Shown here piece after piece: positions 19,032-27,529 of a stretch of 64,000 bases of DNA. The notes below the pieces were generated by a model. That model was not told where the DNA came from, did no database searches, and was given only the letters and a program-made list of their open reading frames with translations. A program made the position numbers and the translations under genes. This DNA comes from Corynebacterium bovis DSM 20582 = CIP 54.80. GTDB lineage: Bacteria > Actinomycetota > Actinomycetes > Mycobacteriales > Mycobacteriaceae. The stretch spans positions 992,001-1,056,000 of the forward strand of contig NZ_CP047187.1 in the NCBI RefSeq assembly GCF_030408615.1. The letters run 5' to 3'. Positions within the stretch are counted from its first letter, which is position 1, and every line of letters starts with the position of its first letter.

Positions 19032-20006
19032 GTGAGCGAGACACCGAGCACGCACAGTAGAGACCGTTCCACCGGGGCCCACGGGGGAGACCGCACGTCG
19101 ACCCCCGGCACGACCCCGTCGGGGACCCCCGGCACCCCCGGGACGACAGGGGCCCCCGCGACGACCGCGGCGGCGGGGGCCGTCGTCCCCGCTGTCGCCG
19201 AGGACCTCGTCCTCGACATGAGGGAGGTGTCCCTCGTCCGGGGCGGGCGGACGCTCGTCGCTCCGCTGACCTGGCAGGTCGAACTCGACGAGCGGTGGGT
19301 CGTCATCGGCCCGAACGGGGCGGGGAAGACGAGCCTCATGCGGATGGCGGGGGCGCAGGAGTTCCCGACGACGGGCAGCGTCACCATCGTCGGCGAGCGG
19401 ATGGGGAGGGTCGACCTGCGGGAGATCCGCACGGCCGTGGGGATGGCGTCGTCGGCCCTCGCCCACCGGGTCCCGGACGCCGAGCGGGTGGCGGACATCG
19501 TCATCTCCGCCGGTCACGACGTCCTCGGCCGGTGGCGGGAGCCGTACGACGACGTCGACCGCGAGCGGGCCGTGACCATCCTCGAGCAGGTCGGGGCCTA
19601 CCACCTCGCCGACCGGGACTGGGGGACGCTCAGCGAGGGGGAGCGCAAGCGCGTGCTCATCGCCCGCGCCCTCATGACCGACCCGGAGCTGCTGCTCCTC
19701 GACGAACCGGGGGCGGGCCTCGACCTCGGCGGACGGGAGGACCTCGTCGTCCTCCTCAGCGAGCTCGCGGAGGACCCGGACGCCCCGGCGATCGTCATGG
19801 TGACCCACCACGTGGAGGAGATCCCGCCCGGGTTCACCCACGCGCTGCTCCTCGACGAGGGGGAGTGCGTCGCCCAGGGGCTGATCGACGACGTCATGAC
19901 GGCGGAGAACCTCACGCGCACCTACCACCAGCCGATCTCGCTCACCCGGCAGGACGGCCGGTACTTCGCCCGGCGGGCCCGACGCGGGGGGACGCACCGC
20001 GGCTGA
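19032..20006 (+). CDS. Orphan ABC transporter ATP-binding protein
   Basis: A single ABC ATPase domain: Walker A GPNGAGKTSL near residues 94-103, signature LSEGERKRV, Walker B LLLLDEPGAGLDLGG and the H-loop VMVTHHVEE. The first 55 residues are a Thr/Pro/Gly/Ala-rich low-complexity tail that starts VSETPSTHSRD. No permease or binding protein is adjacent, so partner and substrate are unknown. The sequence resembles the ModF/YlmA-type iron- or molybdate-linked group, a weak assignment. GTG 19032 follows a degenerate CACGAT hexamer by six bases and has GGAGG very close by. Confidence 0.8.
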   Translation: MSETPSTHSRDRSTGAHGGDRTSTPGTTPSGTPGTPGTTGAPATTAAAGAVVPAVAEDLVLDMREVSLVRGGRTLVAPLTWQVELDERWVVIGPNGAGKTSLMRMAGAQEFPTTGSVTIVGERMGRVDLREIRTAVGMASSALAHRVPDAERVADIVISAGHDVLGRWREPYDDVDRERAVTILEQVGAYHLADRDWGTLSEGERKRVLIARALMTDPELLLLDEPGAGLDLGGREDLVVLLSELAEDPDAPAIVMVTHHVEEIPPGFTHALLLDEGECVAQGLIDDVMTAENLTRTYHQPISLTRQDGRYFARRARRGGTHRG

Positions 20007-20059
20007 CGGGACTGGGTAGTCTGGACCGTGACATCCGCGGAGGAAAGGGGTCGGTCACG

Positions 20060-21094
20060 ATGGACGACGGTCGCGGGACGCCCGGCGGTGACGACGCCGG
20101 CGTGGACGGTGCGGACACGACGGGTGCCGTGGACACTCCGGGTGCCGCGGACAGGACGGACACGGCAGGCGCCGGGGACGGTGCGGGTGGCGCGGTCGGC
20201 CGCCGCCCCGGGGGGCTGCTCGGCCCCGTGGCCCCGCGCCACGCCTCGACGGTCATCCTGCTCCGGGACACCCTGAGCGGACCGGAGGTCTACGTCCAGG
20301 AACGCGCGAGCACGATGCGCTTCTGCGCGGACATGACCGTGTTCCCCGGCGGCGGGGTGGACTCCCGTGACCTGCCCGGTGACGTCGACGGCGACGGCCG
20401 GGACTCCCCGGACATCCGGTGGCGGGGCCCGGACGTCGACTGGTGGGCCGAACGCCTGGGGACGACGCCGGACATGTCCCGCGCCCTGGTGTGCGCCGCC
20501 GTCCGGGAGACCTTCGAGGAGACGGGCACGCTGCTCGCCGGTCACGCCGGTGGCGGCGTCGTCGCCGAGACCGCCCCGTACCGCGAGGAGCGGGCCCTCC
20601 TGGAGAACCACCGCCTGGCCTTCACCGACTTCATGGACCGGCACGACCTCGTGCTCCGCACGGACCTGCTGCGTCCGTGGGCGAACTGGGTCACCCCGGA
20701 GGAGCAGCCGATCCGGTACGACACGGCCTTCTTCGTCGCCCGCCTCCCGGAGGGGCAGGACACCTCGGGTGACACCCGGGAGGCGACGTCGACCGGCTGG
20801 TTCCGTCCGTCGACCCTCCTCGACGGCTGGCGGAGCCGGAAGATCTACCTCATGCCGCCGACGTGGGCGCAGCTCAAGCTCCTCGACACGTTCCGGACGG
20901 TGCCGGAGATCATGGACTTCGCCGCGGGGCTGCGGGTCGACCCGGTGCGTGAGGAGCCGGTCGACGAGCCCTACATGGCGGAGTACTACCTGCTGGAGAC
21001 CCGGATGTACGGCTACCCGAACCGGGTGTTCGCGCCGGGGATGAAGTTCGCCGTCGACCCGGCACACCTTCCCCCCGACCCCTTCGCCGAGTGA
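20060..21094 (+). CDS. NUDIX hydrolase with interrupted Nudix box (NUDT7/NUDT19-like)
   Basis: A 344-residue protein. After a Gly/Asp/Thr-rich N-terminal 50 residues come HASTVILLRD and FCADMTVFPGGGVDSRDL. The first Nudix-box glycine is separated from the RETFEETG half by about 50 residues (roughly 105-160), an insertion characteristic of the peroxisomal NUDT7/NUDT19 type that acts on acyl-CoA or CoA derivatives. A CoA-related substrate is only an inference from that. The C-terminal part has PWANWVTPEEQPIRYDTAFF, typical of the group. ATG 20060 has GAGGAAAGGGG upstream and a TAGTCT hexamer at 20017-20022, so this mRNA has a short leader. Confidence 0.8.
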   Translation: MDDGRGTPGGDDAGVDGADTTGAVDTPGAADRTDTAGAGDGAGGAVGRRPGGLLGPVAPRHASTVILLRDTLSGPEVYVQERASTMRFCADMTVFPGGGVDSRDLPGDVDGDGRDSPDIRWRGPDVDWWAERLGTTPDMSRALVCAAVRETFEETGTLLAGHAGGGVVAETAPYREERALLENHRLAFTDFMDRHDLVLRTDLLRPWANWVTPEEQPIRYDTAFFVARLPEGQDTSGDTREATSTGWFRPSTLLDGWRSRKIYLMPPTWAQLKLLDTFRTVPEIMDFAAGLRVDPVREEPVDEPYMAEYYLLETRMYGYPNRVFAPGMKFAVDPAHLPPDPFAE

Positions 21095-21159
21095 CCCCGC
21101 GCCGGATGCCCGACGACAGAACCGACGACACGACCGACGAGGAGCACTGACCCCGCCGC

Positions 21160-22356
21160 ATGAGCTACACCCACGAGGACCTCGACTGGCTGATCGGCCA
21201 CCCGGAGGCGGTCGCGGCGGCGGAGGAGCTGCCGCTCACCCGGCGGACGTCGGTGGCGGACGTCGCGTCCCTGCGCGCCCGGTTCGGCGACCACGCCCGG
21301 GCGCTCGCGGAGCTCGTCACCGCCCGGCGGGGCGCGGTGTCGAAGGTCCCCGCCGGGTGGCTGGTCTGCTCGGAGTCCGCGCAGCAGGCCACGCCCGCGG
21401 CGGTCGCGGCGGTGCGGGCCCGGTACCTCGCCGACCAGGGGGTGGACGCGGTCGTCGACGTCACGTGCTCCGTCGGCACCGAGCTCGCGGCGCTCCGGGG
21501 GCGGGTCGCCGACGTCGTCGGGGCGGACCTCGACGGCGTGCGGCTGCGCATGGCCGCGCGGAACGTGCCCGGGGTGCCGCTCGTCCGGGCGGACGCGCTC
21601 GACGCGGTCGTCACCGCGGGGGTCGTCGTCGCCGACCCGGCGCGCCGGGGTGCCCGGGGGAGGATCACCGACCCGGCGGCGCTCATGCCCCCGTTGCCCG
21701 ACCTCCTCGCCGCGTACGCGGGGCGGGAGATGGCGGTGAAGTGCGCCCCGGGGATCGACTACACGGACTGGGAGGGGCAGGTCGACATCGTCAGCGTCGA
21801 CGGCGAGGTCAAGGAGGCGTGCCTGTACACCCCGGGGCTCGGGGTCCCGGGGCGACGGCGCGCGGTCGTCGTCCGCCGGGGCGGCGGTGGCGGGCCCGGG
21901 GCGGGGGACGGGTCCGGTCCGGGGGATGCGGGGGTCGCCGACGGGGTGACGACGCTGCACTCCGGGATGCCGGAGACGGACGGGGAGGCGTCGCCCGTCG
22001 GGGAGGTCATCGTCGACCCCGACGGTGCGGTGGTGCGCGCCGGGCTGGTCCGGCACTACGCGGCCCGGCACGGCCTGCGGCAGCTCGACCCGAGGATCGC
22101 GTACCTCACGGGGGAGACCGTCCCGCCGGGGGTGCGCGGGTTCCGCGTGCTCGAGCAGGTCCCGCTGAAGAAGCTCCGGCCGGCGTTGGCGGCGGCGGGG
22201 TGCGGGTCGGTGGAGATCCTCGTGCGCGGGGTGGACGTCGACCCCGACGTGCTGCGCCGGAAGCTGCGGCTGACCGGCGACCGGGCGTTGAGTGTCGTCG
22301 TCACCCGGATCGACCGCAGCCCGGTGGCGTTCGTCTGTGAGGCGGTCCGGGGCTGA
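21160..22356 (+). CDS. THUMP-like domain class I SAM-dependent methyltransferase
   Basis: A 398-residue protein. The N-terminal 90 residues are helical; a Rossmann methyltransferase core follows with VVDVTCSVGTELAAL (SAM-binding), VGADLDGVRLRMAARN and VVADPARRGARGR. The C-terminal part with RGFRVLEQVPLKKLRPAL and VEILVRGVDVDPDVLRRKL matches the THUMP-like domain found in actinobacterial methyltransferases of this kind. Substrate is unknown; RNA is likely. A Gly/Asp-rich insert lies at about 245-270. A 14-codon ORF (ATG 21106 to TGA 21150, very acidic) sits between this gene and the Nudix gene and may be chance or a coupling peptide. Confidence 0.78.
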   Translation: MSYTHEDLDWLIGHPEAVAAAEELPLTRRTSVADVASLRARFGDHARALAELVTARRGAVSKVPAGWLVCSESAQQATPAAVAAVRARYLADQGVDAVVDVTCSVGTELAALRGRVADVVGADLDGVRLRMAARNVPGVPLVRADALDAVVTAGVVVADPARRGARGRITDPAALMPPLPDLLAAYAGREMAVKCAPGIDYTDWEGQVDIVSVDGEVKEACLYTPGLGVPGRRRAVVVRRGGGGGPGAGDGSGPGDAGVADGVTTLHSGMPETDGEASPVGEVIVDPDGAVVRAGLVRHYAARHGLRQLDPRIAYLTGETVPPGVRGFRVLEQVPLKKLRPALAAAGCGSVEILVRGVDVDPDVLRRKLRLTGDRALSVVVTRIDRSPVAFVCEAVRG

Positions 22357-22591
22357 CGGCCGCGGCGACGGGCGCCGGGGTGCACCACGGTCGGGGGTGG
22401 TGATATTTCAATATTTTTTTCGCTGACACCGTCGCGGGGTGGGAACCGAATGTGCAGGTGAGCCGGGTGTGGGCGGACCGTGGTCGTGAAAACGCCGCCG
22501 GACGAGGTCAACTGTGCCTTACATCACGCGGGCCGGACGCTAGGATGGACGGGAGCAACCTAACGTCTACCCAAGTCAGGAAGGCCAACGA
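22357..22591 (+). promoter_or_regulatory. AT-rich tract and promoter upstream of etfB
   Basis: The 235-bp gap opens with a highly unusual A/T island (22402-22430) ending in seven Ts; a short ATAT-TTCA-ATAT dyad precedes the T-run, so it may end the upstream gene. The etf promoter is likely TTACAT (22519-22524), 16-bp spacer, TAGGAT (22541-22546), giving a leader of about 40 nt with AGGAAGG before ATG 22592. Confidence 0.55.
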
Positions 22592-23380
22592 ATGTCGAAC
22601 ATCGTGGTTCTGGTCAAGCAGGTGCCGGACACCTACTCCGAGCGCAAGCTGAAGGACGATGACTTCACCCTCGACCGCGAGAACGCCGACGCGGTCCTCG
22701 ACGAGATCAACGAGAACGCCGTCGAGGCTGCGCTGCAGCTCAAGGAGGCCGACGACTCCCGCAACGTGGTCGTCCTCTCCGTCGGCCCGCAGCGCGCGAC
22801 CGAGGCCCTCCGCAAGGCCCTCTCCCTCGGGTGCGACGAGGCGATCCTCGTCACCGACGACGCCCTCGCCGGCTCCGACGCCCTCGGCACCGCCTGGGCG
22901 CTGTCCAACGCGATCAACCTCGTCGACGACATCGAGCTCATCATCTGCGGCAACTCCTCCACCGACGGTGGCGCCGGCGCCGTGCCCGGGCTGCTGTCCG
23001 AGTACCGCCAGATCCCGGCCCTGACCCACCTCCGCTCCCTGACGGTCGAGGGCGGCACGGTCTCCGGTGAGCGCGTCACCGAGGACGGCGTGTACTCCGT
23101 CGAGGCCCCGACCCCGGCCATCGTCTCCGTCACGGAGAAGGCGAACACCCCGCGCTTCGCCGTCTTCAAGGGCATCATGGCCGCGAAGAAGAAGACGATC
23201 CGCGAGGTCGACCTCGCCGAGATCGGCGTCGACCCGTCGAACGTCGGCCTCGCGAACGCCGCGACGTCCGTCTCCTCCTCCACCCCGAAGCCCCCGAAGA
23301 GCGCCGGCGAGATCATCACCGACGAGGGCGACGGCGGCACGAAGCTCGTCGAGTACCTGGTCGCCCAGAAGCTCGTCTGA
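22592..23380 (+). CDS. etfB: Electron transfer flavoprotein beta subunit
   Basis: With EtfA forms the FAD/AMP heterodimer that collects electrons from acyl-CoA and other flavin dehydrogenases. The 262 residues start MSNIVVLVKQVPDTYSERKL and include the AMP-binding region NSSTDGGAGAVPGLL and the ETF-beta hallmark PRFAVFKGIMAAKKK with the conserved basic patch. No electron-transfer-flavoprotein oxidoreductase gene lies nearby. Codons are strongly biased to C-ending synonyms, suggesting high expression. Confidence 0.95.
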   Translation: MSNIVVLVKQVPDTYSERKLKDDDFTLDRENADAVLDEINENAVEAALQLKEADDSRNVVVLSVGPQRATEALRKALSLGCDEAILVTDDALAGSDALGTAWALSNAINLVDDIELIICGNSSTDGGAGAVPGLLSEYRQIPALTHLRSLTVEGGTVSGERVTEDGVYSVEAPTPAIVSVTEKANTPRFAVFKGIMAAKKKTIREVDLAEIGVDPSNVGLANAATSVSSSTPKPPKSAGEIITDEGDGGTKLVEYLVAQKLV

Positions 23381-23457
23381 CACCCCCGGACCGACCCACC
23401 GGCAGCACCGCTGCCACCGCACCACACCCGAGAAACAGATAGAAGAGGTTGAATCCC

Positions 23458-24411
23458 ATGACGAATGTCCTGGTCCTGGTCGAGCACACCCAGGGTGAGC
23501 TGAAGAACACCACCCTCGAGCTGATCACGGCCGCCCGCGTCTTCGGTGACGTCGGCGCCGTCGTCGTCGGCGCCCCCGGCACGACCGAGAAGCTCCAGTC
23601 CGGTCTCGCCGAGGCCGGCGCGGAGACCATCTACGCCGCGGAGTCCGACTCCGCCGACTCCCTCGTCGTCACCCCCGCGGTCGACGCGCTGTCCGGGCTC
23701 GCCGCACAGCTGCAGGTCCCGGTCGTCATCGCGTCCACCGCGACGGGCAACGAGGTCGCCGGCCGCGTCGGCGCCCGCGTCGCGTCGGGCGTCCTCTACG
23801 ACCAGATCGAGATCAAGGAGGACCGCACCGCCACCGGCTCCATCTTCGGCGGCGACTTCACGGTCACCTCCTCCGCCGGCGGCGCGTCCCCGGTCTTCAC
23901 GCTGCGTGCCGGGTCCGTCGACCCGGAGCCGCAGGCCGCCGCGGGCACCGTCCAGGCCGTCGAGCTGCCCGAGCCGGGCCCGACCGCGGTGAAGATCACC
24001 AACTTCGCCCCCGCCGAGCAGGGCGACCGCCCGGAGCTCACCGAGGCGAAGATCGTCGTCTCCGGTGGCCGCGGCGTCGCCGGCCCGGAGGGCTTCCACG
24101 ACGTCGTCGAGCCGCTCGCCGACGTCCTCGGTGCCGCGGTCGGCGCGTCCCGTGCCGCCGTCGACGCCGACTACTACCCGGGCAAGTTCCAGGTCGGCCA
24201 GACCGGTAAGACGGTCTCCCCGAACCTGTACATCGCCCTGGGCATCTCCGGCGCCATCCAGCACAAGGCCGGCATGCAGACGTCCAAGACGATCGTCGCC
24301 GTGAACAAGGACGAGGAGGCCGGCATCTTCGAGATCGCTGACTTCGGCGTCGTCGGCGACCTCTTCACGGTCGCCCCGCAGGCCACCGAGGAGCTCAAGA
24401 AGCGCAAGTGA
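23458..24411 (+). CDS. etfA: Electron transfer flavoprotein alpha subunit
   Basis: Carries the FAD of the ETF heterodimer. ATG 23458 is preferred over the upstream in-frame TTG because AGAAGAGG is 9 bases in front. The 317-residue protein has the C-terminal FAD-binding signature with VSGGRGVAGPEGFHDVVEPL, GASRAAVDADYYPG, GQTGKTVSPNLYIALGISGA and IVAVNKDEEAGIFEIADFG. It lies 77 bp after etfB and is surely cotranscribed. Confidence 0.96.
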   Translation: MTNVLVLVEHTQGELKNTTLELITAARVFGDVGAVVVGAPGTTEKLQSGLAEAGAETIYAAESDSADSLVVTPAVDALSGLAAQLQVPVVIASTATGNEVAGRVGARVASGVLYDQIEIKEDRTATGSIFGGDFTVTSSAGGASPVFTLRAGSVDPEPQAAAGTVQAVELPEPGPTAVKITNFAPAEQGDRPELTEAKIVVSGGRGVAGPEGFHDVVEPLADVLGAAVGASRAAVDADYYPGKFQVGQTGKTVSPNLYIALGISGAIQHKAGMQTSKTIVAVNKDEEAGIFEIADFGVVGDLFTVAPQATEELKKRK

Positions 24412-24420
24412 CACCGGTGA

Positions 24421-24438
24421 CCGCCCCGTGAGGGGCGG
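24421..24438 (+). terminator. Candidate terminator hairpin after etfA
   Basis: CCGCCCC pairs with GGGGCGG across a 4-nt GTGA loop just after the etfA stop. No T-run follows, so termination may need Rho. Confidence 0.45.
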
Positions 24439-24556
24439 CCCCGGTGGACCCGACCGTGCCCCGGGCCGGTCGGCCGGTCACGACCCCCGCCCGTCACGGT
24501 CGGGGGTCGACCCACGTCACCCCGGCTGAGCGGCGGACAGAAGCAGGAGAGACCAC

Positions 24557-26194
24557 GTGGAAACACTCGTCATCGTCACCGCCCTCATGTTCGCCACCGT
24601 GCTCGTCGTCGCCGTGGGTGAACGCCTCCGGCTCCCGTGGCCGGTCCTGCTCACGGTGCTCGCCGCCGGGACCCTGTTCATCCCCGGCATGCCCGAGGTG
24701 ACGATCGACAACGAGCTCATCCTCCCGCTCTTCCTGCCCCCGCTGCTGTGGGCGCTGGCCCGCCGCACGTCGTGGGGCATGTTCCGCGCCCAGTGGCGCA
24801 CCATCATCGGGCTGTCCGTGCTCCTCGTCTTCGCGAGCGTCGCCGCCGTCACCGGCACGATGATGCTCATCGCCCCCGGCATGGGCTTCCTCGCGGCGAT
24901 GGCCCTCGGGGCGGCCGTCGCCCCACCGGACCCGGTGAGCGTCGAGGCGGTCGCGGAGCCGGCGGGCATCCCGCGGCGCATCATCGGCACGCTCCAGACG
25001 GAGGGGCTGTTCAACGACGCCGCGTCCCTCGTCGCCTTCACCGTCGCGGTGAGCGCGCTCCAGATGGGCGACGAGATCCACTGGGGGGCGGCCACCCTGC
25101 AGTTCCTCTACACCGCGATCGTCGCCGTCGTCCTCGGACTCGTCGTCGGCCGGGTCTCGTCGGTCCTGCTCGGCTGGCTCGGGTCGCCGACGGCGGGCAA
25201 CGCGCTGACGTGGGTGCTGCCGTTCGCGACGTACGTCCTCGCCGAGGAGCTCCACGCCTCGGGCGTCATCGCCGTCGTCGTCGCCGCCGTCGAGCTGAGT
25301 TCCCGGGCGGACGCCACGGCGTCGGACGCCCGGTTGTCGGGCCGGGCGTTCTGGGACGTCACCGAGCTGCTCATCACGGGGCTCGCGTTCGGCCTCATGG
25401 GCTTCAGTCTGCGGCAGGCCCTCAGCCACCCCGAGGTCGACATCATGCAGGCGGTCGCGTGGGGCGTCGCCGTCTCCCTCGTGCTCGGGGTCGTGCGTGC
25501 CCTGTGGATGACGGTGGTGTGGCGGATCAACATCCACCAGGGCCGGTTGCACGTCGCCCCGTCGCGGTTCGCCGACGTCGTCATCCTCACGTGGTCGGGG
25601 ATGCGCGGCCTCGTCACGCTCGCGCTCGTGCTGTCCATGAGCGGGGCGCTCTTCCCGCGGCACCACGAGTTCACGGTCGTCGCGTTCGTCGTCCTGACCT
25701 GCACGATGATCATCCCCGGGCTCACCCTCCCCGGGCTCGTGACGCTGCTGGGACGTCACGTCGACCTCGAGGACAGCACCGACGCGGCGACCGAGGACGC
25801 GCTCGACGACGCCTACGACGCCGCGATGGATGTGCTGCGGGGGTACGTCGACGAGTTCCCGCCCGAGGTCGTCGCCCGGGTCGCCGACAGGCTCGCGACG
25901 ATCCGCTCCACCGGCTCCTTCGACGACGGCGACGCCGACGAGCCCGACCCCGACGAGAGCGACGACGAGCGGCGCCGGCGGATCCGCGAGCAGACCCGCC
26001 TCGTCGCGGAGGTCCGCCGCGAGGCCCTCGAGGCCGCGCAGCGCACCCTCACCGCCGCCCGGTTCCGGCCCGGGGTCGACCCGTCCGCCATCAACGACAA
26101 GCTCCACGAGCTCGACGTGCGCATCGTCGCCCTCCCGCCGACAGGCCCGTCCGGGCCGGCGGTGACCGGCGGGGAGCGGGGCCGGCGTGCGTGA
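24557..26194 (+). CDS. CPA1-family sodium/proton antiporter
   Basis: A 545-residue protein with about 12 membrane segments up to residue 405 and a charged cytoplasmic C-terminus. CPA1 landmarks are visible: AAVAPPDPVSVEAV (the DP pair of the ion site), TEGLFNDAASLVAF (the ND pair), and WSGMRGLVTLAL. It exchanges Na+ (or K+) for H+ to control pH and salt. The tail contains an Asp/Glu-rich block (about 458-472) and a coiled coil. AGCAGGAGAG precedes GTG 24557. Its end overlaps the next gene by 8 bp. Confidence 0.9.
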   Translation: METLVIVTALMFATVLVVAVGERLRLPWPVLLTVLAAGTLFIPGMPEVTIDNELILPLFLPPLLWALARRTSWGMFRAQWRTIIGLSVLLVFASVAAVTGTMMLIAPGMGFLAAMALGAAVAPPDPVSVEAVAEPAGIPRRIIGTLQTEGLFNDAASLVAFTVAVSALQMGDEIHWGAATLQFLYTAIVAVVLGLVVGRVSSVLLGWLGSPTAGNALTWVLPFATYVLAEELHASGVIAVVVAAVELSSRADATASDARLSGRAFWDVTELLITGLAFGLMGFSLRQALSHPEVDIMQAVAWGVAVSLVLGVVRALWMTVVWRINIHQGRLHVAPSRFADVVILTWSGMRGLVTLALVLSMSGALFPRHHEFTVVAFVVLTCTMIIPGLTLPGLVTLLGRHVDLEDSTDAATEDALDDAYDAAMDVLRGYVDEFPPEVVARVADRLATIRSTGSFDDGDADEPDPDESDDERRRRIREQTRLVAEVRREALEAAQRTLTAARFRPGVDPSAINDKLHELDVRIVALPPTGPSGPAVTGGERGRRA

Positions 26195-27419
26195 CGTGAC
26201 CGGGACCGGCGGAGCGACCGGGGCAGGCGGAGCGACCGGGGCAGGCGGCGTGACCGGGCCGGGACCGCGGCGGGTCTACGCCGACCACGCCGCGACCTCG
26301 CCGCTGCGGCCCGCCGCCGCCGAGGCGCAGCGTCGGACCGAGAACCTCCTCAACCCGGCCGGGCAGTACGCGTCCGGGCGGGAGGCGCGGCGGGTGCTGG
26401 AGGAGTCCCGGGAGGAGATCGCCGCGCTCCTCGGGGCGGACCCCGTCGAGGTCGTCTTCACCGCGTCCGGCACCGAGGCCGACGGGATCGCCCTGCAGGG
26501 GCTGGCCTTCGCATCCCGGCGGCGGCGCGGGGCGCGCACCGTCGTCGCCCCGGAGACCGAGCACCCCGCGGTGGGGGAGACCGTCGCGTGGCTCACCGGC
26601 GACGTCCTCGGCTTCGACCACGCCGTGCTCCCCGTCGACGCCGACGGCCGGCCGGCCGTCCCGGACGTCGCCGACCTCGACCCCGCCCGCGACGCCGTCG
26701 TCACCGCGATGTGGGCGAACAACGAGACCGGGGCCGTCACGGACGTCGCCGGGATCACCGCCGCCTGCGCCCGCGCCGACGTGCCCGTCCACGTGGACGC
26801 GGTGCAGGCGGTGGGCCACCTGCCCGTCGACTTCCACCGCCTCGGGGCGACGACCCTCGCGGCGAGCGCCCACAAGTTCGGCGGGCCGCGCTCCGCCGGG
26901 ATCCTCCTCGTCCGCCGCGACGCGGTGCTGGACAGTCCGCTGCGCGGCGGCGGGCAGGAACGGGGGCTGCGGCCGGGGACCGTCGACGTGCGGGCGGCCG
27001 CGGGGACCGCCGCCGCCCTCGCCGCGGCGTGCCGGGACATGGAGGCCGAGGCCGCCCGGGTCGGGGCGCTGCGTGACCGGGTCCTCGCGTGCGTCCGCGG
27101 CATCGACGGCGCCCGGGTGTGGACCACGGAGCCCGCCCTGCCCGGCCACGCGCACATGAGCTTCCCCGGGGCGGAGGGGGACAGCCTCATCATGCTGCTC
27201 GACGCCGCCGGGATCGACGCCGCGACGGGGTCGGCGTGCTCCGCCGGGGTCAACCGCGCGAGTCACGTGCTCACCGCGATGGGCGTCCCGGTCGAGGTCG
27301 CGCGCGGGGCGTTGCGTCTCACCCTGGGGCACACGACGACGGAGGAGGACGTCGCGCGGATCGTCGAGGTCCTGCCCGGGGTCGTGGAGCGTGCGCGGGC
27401 CGCGGGGATGGCCTACTGA
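26187..27419 (+). CDS. Cysteine desulfurase (NifS/IscS family)
   Basis: PLP enzyme that takes sulfur from cysteine as a persulfide. The PLP lysine is K230 in ASAHKFGG, preceded by HVDAVQAVGHLPVD; the persulfide Cys is C351 in GSACSAGVNRASHVL. Because mnmA follows, the likely main job is sulfur supply for tRNA 2-thiouridine, though Fe-S assembly is possible. The N-terminus is GTG 26187 or, equally, GTG 26196 or 26250; the first 22 residues are a Gly/Ala/Thr repeat encoded by two perfect 18-bp copies, and the conserved protein begins at RRVYADHAATSPLRP. Overlap with the antiporter gene suggests one transcript. Confidence 0.92.
   Translation: MRDVTGTGGATGAGGATGAGGVTGPGPRRVYADHAATSPLRPAAAEAQRRTENLLNPAGQYASGREARRVLEESREEIAALLGADPVEVVFTASGTEADGIALQGLAFASRRRRGARTVVAPETEHPAVGETVAWLTGDVLGFDHAVLPVDADGRPAVPDVADLDPARDAVVTAMWANNETGAVTDVAGITAACARADVPVHVDAVQAVGHLPVDFHRLGATTLAASAHKFGGPRSAGILLVRRDAVLDSPLRGGGQERGLRPGTVDVRAAAGTAAALAAACRDMEAEAARVGALRDRVLACVRGIDGARVWTTEPALPGHAHMSFPGAEGDSLIMLLDAAGIDAATGSACSAGVNRASHVLTAMGVPVEVARGALRLTLGHTTTEEDVARIVEVLPGVVERARAAGMAY
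26211..26246. repeat. Two perfect 18-bp direct repeats in the cysteine desulfurase N-terminus
   Basis: GGAGCGACCGGGGCAGGC occurs twice in tandem (26211-26228, 26229-26246) and encodes GATGAG-like peptide repeats ahead of the conserved domain. A third, degenerate unit follows. Confidence 0.85.
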
Positions 27420-27426
27420 GGGGTTG

Positions 27427-27450
27427 CCGGGCCGGGCCTGTCCGGCCCGG
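27427..27450 (+). terminator. GC hairpin after the cysteine desulfurase gene
   Basis: CCGGGCCGG (27427-27435) pairs perfectly with CCGGCCCGG (27442-27450) around a 6-nt loop. There is no T-tract. It could be a Rho-assisted terminator or an mRNA stabiliser between the desulfurase gene and mnmA. Confidence 0.45.
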
Positions 27451-27454
27451 GGTG

Positions 27455-27529
27455 TACGGTGTGACGACGAGATGAACGACGTGGCCACGGGCCCGGACGG
27501 TCGTGGCCACCGGTGCGGAAGGGGAGATC
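27455..27529 (+). promoter_or_regulatory. Promoter and palindromic leader of mnmA
   Basis: TACGGT (27455-27460) preceded by a TG forms a possible extended -10. The leader of about 60 nt holds two copies of the self-complementary GTGGCCAC (27481-27488, 27503-27510) that can pair with each other into a stem, just before the GGAAGGGGAG ribosome-binding site. Confidence 0.45.

Noticed and set aside
20028..20276. GTG 20028 as a leaderless 82-residue gene after TAGTCT
   Set aside because: It overlaps the Nudix gene in another frame and has no conserved features; the TAGTCT more plausibly serves the Nudix gene with its GAGGAAAGGGG.
21106..21150. A 14-codon acidic ORF between the Nudix and methyltransferase genes
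   Set aside because: Too short to support without conservation; mentioned only in the neighbouring gene entry.
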